DNA of 64,000 nt from Streptomyces sp. Je 1-79 (lineage in GTDB: Bacteria > Actinomycetota > Actinomycetes > Streptomycetales > Streptomycetaceae), in NCBI RefSeq assembly GCF_025195125.1, contig NZ_JAMGSL010000015.1:1-64000 (forward strand), written 5' to 3'. Within the stretch, counting starts at the first letter, position 1. The number at the start of each line of letters is the position of its first letter. The position numbers were made by a program, and so were the translations under genes. Below are positions 1 to 7,817 of the stretch, in pieces. Below the pieces are notes generated by a model. That model ran no database searches and was not told where the DNA came from. It saw nothing but the letters and a program-made list of their open reading frames with translations.

Positions 1-1
1 C

Positions 2-994
2 CTAGACCTGCGGTGGCAGGGCGGCGGCGCGCTTCATCTGGGTGCGGACCGCGCCCATGCTCGCCGCGATGACCAGGGCGATCGCGAGCGCGTCCGTCAG
101 GGCCAGCGCCTGGCTCAGGACGAGGAAGCCGGCGCCCGCCGCGATGGCCGGTTCCAGGCTCATCAGGATCGCGAAGGTGGGGGCGGGGAGGCGGCGCAGG
201 GCGATGAGTTCGAGGGTGTACGGGAGGACGGAGGACATCAGCGCGACGGCGAGACCGAGGCCGATCGTCGACGGGACGAGGAGCTTGTCGCCCGCCTCGA
301 CGACGCCGAACGGCAGGCTGAGCAGCGCGCCGAACGCCATCGCGAGCGCCAGCCCGTCCGCCTGCGGGAAGCGCCGGCCGGTCCGGGCGCTGAAGACGAT
401 GTACGTCGCCCACATCGCGCCCGCCCCGAGCGCGAAGGCCGCACCGACCGGGTCCAGGCGGTCGAAGCCCCCGCCGCTGAGCAGGACGACGCCGCCGAGG
501 GCGAGCCCGGCCCACAGCAGGTTCATCAGCCGGCGCGAGGCGATCACGGAGAGGACGAGCGGGCCGAGGACCTCCAGGGTCACGGCGGCGCCGAGCGGGA
601 TCCGGTCCGCGGCCTGGTAGAAGAGGATGTTCATACCCGCCATGGCGGTACCGAAGGCGACGACGGTGCCCCAGTCGGCGCGGCCGTAGCCGCGGACCTT
701 GGGGCGGCAGACGATCAGCAGGACGGCGGCGGCCAGCACGAGCCGCAGCGTGACGACGCCGAGCGCGCCGGCGCGGGGCATGAGCAGCACGGCGACGGCG
801 GACCCGAACTGCACGGACAGACCGCCGGCGACGACGAGCGCGACGGGCCCGAGGCGGGCGGCGCGCGCGGCGCGGGCCGTGACCGCGGCGCCCGCCGGGC
901 TCGCGGCGGTCCGCGTGGCGTCCGGGCTCGCGGCGGGCGACGCTCCGGCGGCGATGTCCTTGACCGGGCTGTCCACGGACTCACTCCCCTGCAT
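2..994 (-). CDS. EamA/RhtA-family exporter
   Basis: Inner-membrane drug/metabolite transporter (DMT superfamily), 330 residues with about ten hydrophobic segments in two EamA halves, the usual size for RhtA/YdcZ-like amino-acid or metabolite exporters. The N-terminal 45 residues are Ala/Pro-rich and not part of the fold. The start is the ATG at 994 with GGGGAG a few bases upstream of it on the coding strand; the stop (TAG) lies at the very edge of the window. It is divergent from the LysR gene at 1119, the classic arrangement for a LysR regulator and the exporter it controls, with a palindrome at 1007-1022 between them. The substrate cannot be read from sequence. Confidence 0.85.
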   Translation of the reverse strand: MQGSESVDSPVKDIAAGASPAASPDATRTAASPAGAAVTARAARAARLGPVALVVAGGLSVQFGSAVAVLLMPRAGALGVVTLRLVLAAAVLLIVCRPKVRGYGRADWGTVVAFGTAMAGMNILFYQAADRIPLGAAVTLEVLGPLVLSVIASRRLMNLLWAGLALGGVVLLSGGGFDRLDPVGAAFALGAGAMWATYIVFSARTGRRFPQADGLALAMAFGALLSLPFGVVEAGDKLLVPSTIGLGLAVALMSSVLPYTLELIALRRLPAPTFAILMSLEPAIAAGAGFLVLSQALALTDALAIALVIAASMGAVRTQMKRAAALPPQV

Positions 995-1006
995 GGTTCA
1001 TCAGAT

Positions 1007-1022
1007 TGGACTTTGAAGTCCA
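1007..1022. promoter_or_regulatory. Palindrome between EamA and LysR genes (candidate operator)
   Basis: TGGACTT-TG-AAGTCCA is a perfect 7-bp inverted repeat around a 2-bp centre. It lies 12 bp upstream of the EamA start codon, and a further GTGGACTC half-site follows at 1028-1035. On the minus strand a plausible TTGGAA-18-TATTCT promoter precedes it. An operator for the adjacent LysR protein or another repressor is inferred; binding is not shown by sequence alone. Confidence 0.45.
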
Positions 1023-1118
1023 GAATAGTGGACTCGTCAAGTGGGTTCCAACCTTCACGCTACGAGCCACCGCGCGGCGCGTGAAATGCCGATTGGGCTG
1101 CGGTTATGCTCCGAACGC

Positions 1119-1973
1119 ATGAGCATCGAGCTGCGTCATCTCCGCTGCTTCCTCGCCATCGCGGAGGAGGGCAACGTAACCAGGGCCGCAGCCCGGCTCC
1201 ACCTCACCCAGCCCGCGGTCTCCCGCACGCTCGCCGCCCTGGAGAAACACCTCGGGGTCCGGCTCGTCGACCGCTCCACGCACCACCTCGCGCTCACCGC
1301 CGAGGGCCGGGCCTTCCACGACCGGGCGGCGGCGGCCGTCGCCGCCTTCGACACGGCCCTGGACCCGGCCCGGCTGCGCCACCGGCCGCTGCGGCTGGGC
1401 CACGCGTGGTCGGCGTTCGGCCCGTACACCACCCCGCTGCTACGGCGCTGGCAGCGGGAGCACCCCGAGACCCCGCTGGAACTCCTCCGTATCGACGACC
1501 GCACGGCGGGCCTGGTCCGGGGCGAGGTGGACGCGGCGTTGCTGCGGGGGCCGGTGGACGCGCCGGGGCTGGCGACGGAGGAACTGGCGACGGAGAGCCG
1601 GGTGGCCGCCGTGGCGACGGACAGCGCGCTCGCGTCCCGTACGTCCCTGACGCTGGCGGACCTCGCGGGCGAGACGGTCGTCCTCAACACGGTCTCCGGC
1701 ACGACGACCCCCGCCCTCTGGCCCGCGCGGCACCGCCCGGCCGCCACCCTGACGGTCGGCAACACGGACGACTGGCTCACGGCGATCGCGGCGGGCCGCG
1801 GTGTCGGCGTCTCATCGGCGTCGACGGCCGCGATGCACCCCCACCCGGGCGTCACCTACCGCCCCCTCCCGGACGCCCCACCGGTCCACGTCCTCCTCGC
1901 CTGGCGCGACGCAACCCCCCACCCGGCGACCCACCTACTGGTGACCCTGGCGAAGGAGATCACCCGAACCTAG
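1119..1973 (+). CDS. LysR-family transcriptional regulator
   Basis: A 284-residue LysR-type regulator. Residues 1-60 form the winged helix-turn-helix (starting MSIELRHLRCFLAIAEEGN, with the typical AARLHLTQPAVSR recognition region), followed by a periplasmic-binding-protein-like effector domain. The ATG at 1119 is preferred over the in-frame upstream ATG at 1041 because it begins exactly at the conserved LysR N-terminus and a TATGCT -10-like hexamer ends 8 bp before it, suggesting a leaderless message. It is divergent from the EamA exporter and probably regulates it. The effector is unknown. Confidence 0.9.
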   Translation: MSIELRHLRCFLAIAEEGNVTRAAARLHLTQPAVSRTLAALEKHLGVRLVDRSTHHLALTAEGRAFHDRAAAAVAAFDTALDPARLRHRPLRLGHAWSAFGPYTTPLLRRWQREHPETPLELLRIDDRTAGLVRGEVDAALLRGPVDAPGLATEELATESRVAAVATDSALASRTSLTLADLAGETVVLNTVSGTTTPALWPARHRPAATLTVGNTDDWLTAIAAGRGVGVSSASTAAMHPHPGVTYRPLPDAPPVHVLLAWRDATPHPATHLLVTLAKEITRT

Positions 1974-2563
1974 AGCACCGCCTCGTCACCGGCCGGGAAC
2001 GGGCCCCCGTGGCCCGGGACGATCACGTCGGACGACTTCAGGACCCGCAGGCGCGAGGTGCGGAGCTGGTCGCGGTCGGGGGCCACCGGGTCCTCCGCCG
2101 GGCCGTCCGGGCGCCACCAGAGATCGCCCACGAAGGCGACGACGCCCTCGGCGGTGCCCGCGAGGAGCGTGATGTCCTCGGGGCTGTGGCCCGGCGTGCG
2201 GATCAGGCGCAGGGAGGGGGTCAGTTCATGGCCCTCGGCGTCCCGGTCGGTCCACTGGTCGTTCAGGTACTCGGCCTTGTGGTCGTGGACGCGCGCCCTG
2301 CCGAACAGGCCGACGTTCATCGTGTTGTCGGGGTGGTGGTGGCTGAGCACGACGTCCGTGATGTCGTCCGGCCCCAGGCCCAGTCCGGCCAGCGGGCCGA
2401 GGATCCGGTCGCGGCTCGCCACCATTCCGGGGTCGACGATCACATGGCGGTCGCCGTCGGTCACGTACGAGACGGTGGCGGCGACGCCCGGCCCCGTGGA
2501 GAGGGTGTAACCGGTGGTCAGAACGGTGTAGGTGGCGCTGTTTCCGCGCGGCTGGTCTGTCAT
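1970..2563 (-). CDS. Metallo-beta-lactamase-fold hydrolase (MBLAC1-like)
   Basis: A 197-residue MBL-fold protein. The start is taken at the ATG at 2563 (MTDQPRG), because the upstream extension to 2680 overlaps the start of the divergent GlxA-type gene and has no family character. The metal motif reads S-H-H-H-P-D-N at residues 74-80, so the second histidine of the canonical HxHxDH is Asn. Further conserved elements are TPGHSPED, GDLWW and PGHGGP towards the C-terminus. The fold is clear, the substrate is not; the family includes thioesterases, lactonases and nucleases. Its stop overlaps the LysR stop tail to tail by 4 bp. Confidence 0.82.
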   Translation of the reverse strand: MTDQPRGNSATYTVLTTGYTLSTGPGVAATVSYVTDGDRHVIVDPGMVASRDRILGPLAGLGLGPDDITDVVLSHHHPDNTMNVGLFGRARVHDHKAEYLNDQWTDRDAEGHELTPSLRLIRTPGHSPEDITLLAGTAEGVVAFVGDLWWRPDGPAEDPVAPDRDQLRTSRLRVLKSSDVIVPGHGGPFPAGDEAVL

Positions 2564-2678
2564 GCCCCCAGCTTCGCCGGACGCGAGCGCGCCGACGAGT
2601 GGCCGTACTGCCACCCATCGCGGGTTTTCTGCCAGACCCCTTCGCGCGCCGAACGCCGCGCGTGCCACACTCCCCCGC

Positions 2679-3662
2679 ATGCCGCCGTTCCTGAACGTCG
2701 CCGCCTACACCCCGCCCCGCGTCGGCATGCTCGCCGTCGGCCTCGTCTCCGAGGTCTTCGCCGCCCCGCCCGCGGGGCTCCCGCGCTTCGACTTCGCGCT
2801 CTGCGCCGACCGGCCGGGGCAGGTCCCCACCGACCTCGGCGTGCCGCTCGCCGTCGACCACGGGCTCGACCGGCTCGCCTCCGCCGATCTCGTACTCACC
2901 CTCCCCTGGGCCGACTTCCGCACCCCGCCGCCCGCCCCCGTGCTCGACGCGCTCCGCGCCGCCCACGCGCGCGGCGCGCTCGTCGGGTCGCACTGCGTCG
3001 GCGCGTTCGCGCTCGCCGCGGCCGGGCTGCTCGACGGACTGCGGGCCACCACCCACTGGCGGTTCGCCGACCTGCTCGCGCAGCGCCATCCGACCGTCAC
3101 CGTCGAACGGGACGCCCTGTACGTCGACGAGGGCCGGATCCTCACGGGCGCGGGCGCCGCCGCCGGATTCGACCTCTGTCTGCACCTGATGCGCCGCGAG
3201 TACGGGGCCGCGGCGGCGAACGCGGTCGCCCGTGACCTCGTCCTGCCGCCGCACCGCGACGGCGGACAGGCGCAGTACGTCACCGCCCCCGTCCCCGAGG
3301 ACTGCGAGGACGAACGGCTGGGCGGCGTCCTCGCCTGGGCCCGCGAGAACCTCCACGAACCGCTGCCCGTGGCCGAACTGGCCCGCCGCGCCCTGATGAG
3401 CCGCCGCTCCTTCGCGCGCCGGTTCACCGCGGCGACCGGGACCACCCCGCACGCCTGGGTCCTCGGCCAGCGGCTCGGCCGGGCGGAGGAACTCCTGGAG
3501 ACGACCGACCTCCCGGTCGAGGAGATCGCCCGCCTCGTCGGCTACGGCAGCGCGGCGGTCCTGCGCGAACAGTTCGTCCGCCGCCGCGGCGTACCGCCCC
3601 GCACCTACCGCCGTACGTTCACCAGGACGGAAGCGGTCGACGTACAGGCCCAGCGGGCCTAG
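2679..3662 (+). CDS. GlxA-family transcriptional regulator (DJ-1/PfpI + AraC HTH)
   Basis: A 327-residue regulator with an N-terminal DJ-1/PfpI (class I amidotransferase-like) domain, residues about 10-175, including the nucleophile-elbow segment GSHCVGAF with Cys106, and a C-terminal AraC double helix-turn-helix, about 225-320 (MSRRSFARRFTAATGTTP and IARLVGYGSAAVLREQFVRR). The amidotransferase-like domain normally acts as a sensor in this family. The start at 2679 is the ATG directly at the conserved N-terminus (MPPFLNVAAY); the in-frame upstream ATG at 2532 lies inside the divergent MBL gene. The target genes are unknown; the MBL hydrolase 115 bp away is the obvious candidate. Confidence 0.88.
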   Translation: MPPFLNVAAYTPPRVGMLAVGLVSEVFAAPPAGLPRFDFALCADRPGQVPTDLGVPLAVDHGLDRLASADLVLTLPWADFRTPPPAPVLDALRAAHARGALVGSHCVGAFALAAAGLLDGLRATTHWRFADLLAQRHPTVTVERDALYVDEGRILTGAGAAAGFDLCLHLMRREYGAAAANAVARDLVLPPHRDGGQAQYVTAPVPEDCEDERLGGVLAWARENLHEPLPVAELARRALMSRRSFARRFTAATGTTPHAWVLGQRLGRAEELLETTDLPVEEIARLVGYGSAAVLREQFVRRRGVPPRTYRRTFTRTEAVDVQAQRA

Positions 3663-3687
3663 GGCGCGCCCGCCACCCCTCGCCCCG

Positions 3688-4275
3688 TCACCCCCACGCC
3701 CCCGTCGCGCGCCACTCGCGGCCTATGTCGCGCATCAGCGGCGGGTACACGATCAGGTGCCGGAACGGAGCGATCGCCGCCATGTAGGCCTTGCCGAACA
3801 GGCCGTTGGGCTTCACCAGCACGGCCATCTGACCCCGGTGGCCGCCCGAGCCGTCGGGGACCCAGCTCAGGTGCAGCACCCCGTGCATGGTCCGGTTGGC
3901 CATCTCCGCCGCCCACTCGTCGTCCCTCAGGTAGACGGACGTGAAGGGCAGCAGCTCGAACTCCGGTCCCGCCGGTCCGTCGCGGAGATCCTCCGGCAGC
4001 CGGTCGCGCAGGGTCGGCACCCGGGAGCCGAGGCCCTCATCCTTGTCGTCCCAGCCGAACAGCCTGCCGAGCTTCCAGCGGATCGCGAAGAGCCGGCGGG
4101 CGACCCAGGAGGAGTTGTCGCCGGTGTCGCCCCCGGCGAAGTTCCGCACCAGGCGCGGGAAGTCGTCGGGGCCGCCGGGCGTCGGCAGCGCCCAGACGTC
4201 GTAGAGCCGGAAGTCAGGCGTCAGCTCGTGGATCCGCCACGGGCGGGACGTGTGCGCGGACTTGGGAAGTTCCAT
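3688..4275 (-). CDS. DUF2867 domain protein
   Basis: A 195-residue protein recognisable as DUF2867, a family often found in actinobacteria and sometimes fused to SDR-like NAD(P)-binding proteins; the biochemical role is unknown. Conserved parts include DFPRLVRNFAGGD, the central ELLPFTSVYLRDDEWAAEM and the C-terminal GKAYMAAIAPFRHLIVYPP. The start is the ATG at 4275, which lies inside the 3' end of the upstream TetR gene (62-bp overlap), so the two are co-transcribed and probably translationally coupled. The context suggests a TetR-regulated enzyme or binding protein. Confidence 0.8.
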   Translation of the reverse strand: MELPKSAHTSRPWRIHELTPDFRLYDVWALPTPGGPDDFPRLVRNFAGGDTGDNSSWVARRLFAIRWKLGRLFGWDDKDEGLGSRVPTLRDRLPEDLRDGPAGPEFELLPFTSVYLRDDEWAAEMANRTMHGVLHLSWVPDGSGGHRGQMAVLVKPNGLFGKAYMAAIAPFRHLIVYPPLMRDIGREWRATGAWG

Positions 4276-4957
4276 GGCGTGCCTCCTGCGGTTCGTTCCG
4301 TGGCTCGTGCCGTACAGAGGAGTGCGTGGTCCGGGGGTCGAGCCCGAGGGCCCCCGAGACGGCGGCGACGACGAGTGACGCGTCGTCGGGCACGCGGCCC
4401 GCCAGGGCGATCGAGGTGCCTTCGAGCGCGCCGACGTAGGCGAGCGCGACGTCCCCGGCCGGCGGGCCGGCGGGGATGGCTCCCGCCGCGCGCCCGGCCT
4501 CGACACGGCCGGTGCAGAGGTCGACGAGGGCGCGGTAGCCCGCCTCCACCTGGTGTCCGATCGGATGGTCCTGGCCGGAGAACTCCAGGCGCAGCGCCAC
4601 CGCCACCCGTGCGATGTCCCGCCGGCAGAAGGCGGTGTGGGCGCGGGCGAGCGTGAGCAGTGCCGCGAGCGGATCCGGCTCCCGCTCGACGTGGTGCCCG
4701 ACCTCCCGGTCCCAGGCCTCGAAGACCCACTCGGAGACCGCCAGGGCCAGGTCCTGCTTGTCCTTGAACTGGTGGTAGAGCGCGCCGCGCGTGTAGCCGG
4801 CGTCCCTCGCCACCTGCTCCAGCACGAGGTTGCTGTAGCCGTGCCGGGACAGCCCCCGGGCCGCCGACTCCAGGAGCGCGGCCCGCGTGCGCTCCCGCCG
4901 CTCGGCCTGCGTGGACCGGCGGGGACCCGGTGAGCCGGAGTGCTCACGTACATTCAT
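4214..4957 (-). CDS. TetR/AcrR-family transcriptional regulator
   Basis: A 247-residue TetR regulator. The N-terminal HTH is clear at about residues 20-70 (RTRAALLESAARGLSRHGYS, then ARDAGYTRGALYHQFKDKQ), followed by an all-helical ligand domain. The conserved part ends near residue 208; the last ~38 residues are polar, lack family character and overlap the start of the downstream DUF2867 gene, so the original stop may have been lost. The start codon at 4957 sits within a near-palindrome (4949-4964) that could be its own operator, consistent with autoregulation. Most TetR proteins of this kind control the adjacent gene. Confidence 0.85.
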   Translation of the reverse strand: MNVREHSGSPGPRRSTQAERRERTRAALLESAARGLSRHGYSNLVLEQVARDAGYTRGALYHQFKDKQDLALAVSEWVFEAWDREVGHHVEREPDPLAALLTLARAHTAFCRRDIARVAVALRLEFSGQDHPIGHQVEAGYRALVDLCTGRVEAGRAAGAIPAGPPAGDVALAYVGALEGTSIALAGRVPDDASLVVAAVSGALGLDPRTTHSSVRHEPRNEPQEARHGTSQVRAHVPPVADPRADA

Positions 4958-4964
4958 GTATGTA
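4949..4964. promoter_or_regulatory. Near-palindrome over the TetR start codon (candidate operator)
   Basis: TACATTCATGTATGTA is a 16-bp inverted repeat with a single mismatched pair, in the short gap between the TetR start and the stop of the oxidoreductase gene. Size and symmetry suit a TetR dimer. Because it overlaps the initiation codon it would block transcription initiation or elongation. Assignment to this TetR protein is inferred from position. Confidence 0.45.
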
Positions 4965-4966
4965 TG

Positions 4967-7768
4967 TTACTGCGGCCGGATCGCCTCCGCCAGGACCTCC
5001 GCGATGTGACGGGCCCGGCGGCCCGCCAGGTCGTCGAGCTGGGTACGGCAGGAGAAGCCGTCCGCCAGGAGCACCGCGTTGTCGTCCGCCGCTCGGACCG
5101 CCGGCAGCAGCTGGTCCTCGGCGCAGGCCACCGAGACCTCGTAATGGCCCGGCTCGAAGCCGAAGTTGCCCGCCAGGCCGCAGCAGCCCCCACTCAACTC
5201 ACCCTCCAGACCCATACGCTCGCGGAGCCTGCGGTCCGGCCCGTCCCCCAGGACTGCGTGCTGGTGGCAGTGGGTCTGACCGGCCACCGGGTGGTCGAGG
5301 CGCGGCGGCTCCCACTCCGGCGCGAACTCCTCCAGGGCCTCGGCGAAGGTCCGCACGGAGGAGGCCAGCGTCCGCGCACGCGGGTCGTCCGGGAGCAGCT
5401 CCGGGAGGTCGGTCCGCAGGGTCGCCGCGCAGGAGGGTTCGAGGACGACCACGGGATGACCGAGCCTGGGCTCCATCACGTCGAGCGTGCGGCCCATCGT
5501 CCGCCGCGCCCGGTCCAGCTGCCCCGTCGACACGTACGTCAGCCCGCAGCACACCCGGCCCGGCGGCAGCCCCACCCGTACCCCCGCCTCCTCCAGGACG
5601 CGCACGGCCGACCGGCCGACCTGCGGTGCCAGGTGATTGGTGAAGGTGTCCGGCCACAGCCACACGTCGGAGACCGTCTCCAGACGCGTACCGAACCAGG
5701 AGACGAAGGTCCGCGACGCCACCCTCGGCAGCTCCCGCTCCGGCGCGACGCCCGCCAGCCGGGAGGGAAACATCCGGGCCAGGTTCAGCGCCGGGCCGAA
5801 GAGCCGCAGCCACTCCGGCAGCCGGCCCATCGTGACGTGCGACCACGGCCGCCGCCGGCCCGCGTAGTGCCGGTCCAGGAAGTGCGCCTTGTAGGCGGCC
5901 ATGTCCACGCCCACGGGGCAGTCGCTCCGGCACCCCTTGCACGACAGACACAGGTCGAGCGCCTCCGCGACCTCCTCCGAGCGCCAGCCGTCCGTGATCA
6001 CCTCGCCGAGCGCCATCTCGTGCAGCAGCCGCGCCCGGCCCCGCGTCGAGTGCATCTCCTCCCCCGTCGCACGGTACGAAGGGCACATCACCTCCGGCCC
6101 CGACGTCGGCCCCGCCACCCGGCACTTGGCGACCCCGACGCAGCGCGCCACCTCCCGTGCCATCACCGGCAGTGCCGTGAAGCGCAGGCCCTCGTCCAGC
6201 GGCAGCGGCCGCACCAGCATCCCCGGGTTCAGCCCGCCGTCCGGGTCCCAGACGTCCTTGACCCGGCCGAACAGCGAGACCAGTTCGGAGCCGTACATCT
6301 TCGGCAGCAGCTCCGCCCGCGCCTGCCCGTCGCCGTGCTCCCCCGACAGCGAGCCCCCATGTGCGACCACCAGCTCCGCCACGGCCTCCGAGAACTCCCG
6401 GAACCGGCCGACCCCCGCCGCCGAGTAGAGGTCGAAGTCGATACGGACGTGGATGCAGCCGTCACCGAAGTGGCCGTACGGGGTGCCGCGAAGCCCGTGC
6501 TCGGCGAGCAGTGCGCGGAACTCCCGCAGATACGCCCCGAGCCGGGCGGGCGGCACCGCACAGTCCTCCCACCCGGGCCACGCCTCGACGCCACCGCCTC
6601 CCGGGCCTCCGCTCCCCTCCGGGCCTCCCCCGGGCCCCGAGCCCCCGGGCCCCGCAGGCGAGGCGCCGCCCGGCATCCGGGTCGCCGTGCCCGCCGCGTC
6701 CTCCCGGATCCGCCACAGCGCCCGCTGCCCGGCCGGGTCCGTGACCAGCGAGGAATCCAGCGCGTCCGCCGCCCGGATCAGCTCCCGCGCCGCGTCCTCC
6801 CCGTCCACCTCCACGAACAGCCAGGCCCCGCCGCGCGGCAGCCCGGAAGCGCCGCGCACCAGATCGGCCGCCATGCCCTCCACCGTCAGCGGTCGGTACG
6901 GCAGGAGCCCCGCCGCCGCGTCGGCCGCCGCGCTCTCGTCCGCGTACCCGAGGACCGCAAGGACGGGCGCGGCGGGCAGCGGAACCAGCCGTACGGTCGC
7001 CTCCGTCACCACCCCCAGCGTCCCCTCGCTCCCGCAGAGCAGCCGGGCCACGTCCCCACCCCGCTCCGGCAGCAGCGCGTCGAGCGCGTAGCCGGAGATC
7101 CGGCGCGGCAGCCCCTCCGGGTATCCCGTCCGCAGCAGCGCCAGGTTCCCGTCCACCAGCTCCCGCAGCCCCGCCGGCGCCCCCTGCCAGTCCCGCCCGA
7201 GGCGCAGCCCCTCGCCTCCGTACGTACGGACGTCGAGCGAGAGCACGTTGTCGGCGGTCGTGCCCCAGGCCACCGAGTGGGCGCCGCACGCGTTGTTGCC
7301 GATCATCCCGCCGAGGGTGCAGCGGCTGTGCGTGGACGGATCGGGGCCGAAGGTCAGCCCGTACGGGCGTACCGCGTCGCGGAGCCGGTCCAGGACAAGC
7401 CCGGGCTGGACGACGGCCGTCCGCGCCCGCTGGTCGACGGACACGACCGACCGCATGTGGCGTGTGAGGTCGAGCACGACGCCCGTGCCGGTCGCCTGGC
7501 CCGCGATCGACGTGCCGCCGCCGCGGGCGACGACCGGTACCCCGCGCTCCCGGCAGGCCGAGAGCACCGCCGCCACGTCGGCGGCGTCCCTGGGTGCGAC
7601 CACACCCACCGGCACCCGGCGGTAGTTGGACGCGTCCATCGTCATCAGGGCCCTCGCCGTGGTGCCGAAGTCGACGTCTCCTGCCACGGCCGCGCGCAGC
7701 GCCGCCTCCAGCTCCGACCGTTCGTGGTGTTTTCGCACGAGGTCAGGATGTCTCACCTCTCGTCTCAT
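4967..7768 (-). CDS. FAD-linked oxidase/Fe-S oxidoreductase fusion (D-lactate/glycolate dehydrogenase-like)
   Basis: A 933-residue two-part enzyme. The first half has a PCMH-type FAD-binding domain (VPVVARGGGTSIAGQ, then TLGGMIGNNACGAHS) and a FAD-oxidase C-terminal domain (SGEHGDGQ). The second half has a cysteine motif CLSCKGCRSDCP near residue 606 for a 4Fe-4S cluster and two CCG-type motifs (CCGLTYVSTG near 739, CCGLAGNFG near 859). This architecture is typical of membrane-associated D-lactate, D-2-hydroxyglutarate or glycolate dehydrogenases that pass electrons to quinones. A Gly/Pro/Ser-rich insertion near residues 370-395 interrupts the oxidase domain. The start at ATG 7768 is chosen because upstream in-frame ATGs lie inside serC. 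Exact substrate unknown. Confidence 0.88.
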   Translation of the reverse strand: MRREVRHPDLVRKHHERSELEAALRAAVAGDVDFGTTARALMTMDASNYRRVPVGVVAPRDAADVAAVLSACRERGVPVVARGGGTSIAGQATGTGVVLDLTRHMRSVVSVDQRARTAVVQPGLVLDRLRDAVRPYGLTFGPDPSTHSRCTLGGMIGNNACGAHSVAWGTTADNVLSLDVRTYGGEGLRLGRDWQGAPAGLRELVDGNLALLRTGYPEGLPRRISGYALDALLPERGGDVARLLCGSEGTLGVVTEATVRLVPLPAAPVLAVLGYADESAAADAAAGLLPYRPLTVEGMAADLVRGASGLPRGGAWLFVEVDGEDAARELIRAADALDSSLVTDPAGQRALWRIREDAAGTATRMPGGASPAGPGGSGPGGGPEGSGGPGGGGVEAWPGWEDCAVPPARLGAYLREFRALLAEHGLRGTPYGHFGDGCIHVRIDFDLYSAAGVGRFREFSEAVAELVVAHGGSLSGEHGDGQARAELLPKMYGSELVSLFGRVKDVWDPDGGLNPGMLVRPLPLDEGLRFTALPVMAREVARCVGVAKCRVAGPTSGPEVMCPSYRATGEEMHSTRGRARLLHEMALGEVITDGWRSEEVAEALDLCLSCKGCRSDCPVGVDMAAYKAHFLDRHYAGRRRPWSHVTMGRLPEWLRLFGPALNLARMFPSRLAGVAPERELPRVASRTFVSWFGTRLETVSDVWLWPDTFTNHLAPQVGRSAVRVLEEAGVRVGLPPGRVCCGLTYVSTGQLDRARRTMGRTLDVMEPRLGHPVVVLEPSCAATLRTDLPELLPDDPRARTLASSVRTFAEALEEFAPEWEPPRLDHPVAGQTHCHQHAVLGDGPDRRLRERMGLEGELSGGCCGLAGNFGFEPGHYEVSVACAEDQLLPAVRAADDNAVLLADGFSCRTQLDDLAGRRARHIAEVLAEAIRPQ

Positions 7769-7805
7769 CCGGCGGACATCGTCGGCCGTGTGCGGCCCGA
7801 CCCGA

Positions 7806-7811
7806 TACGCT
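7806..7811 (+). promoter_or_regulatory. -10 element of leaderless serC
   Basis: TACGCT lies 6 bp upstream of the serC GTG, placing the transcription start at or next to the start codon. No Shine-Dalgarno sequence is present. I do not see a convincing -35. Confidence 0.45.
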
Positions 7812-7817
7812 CCGCCC

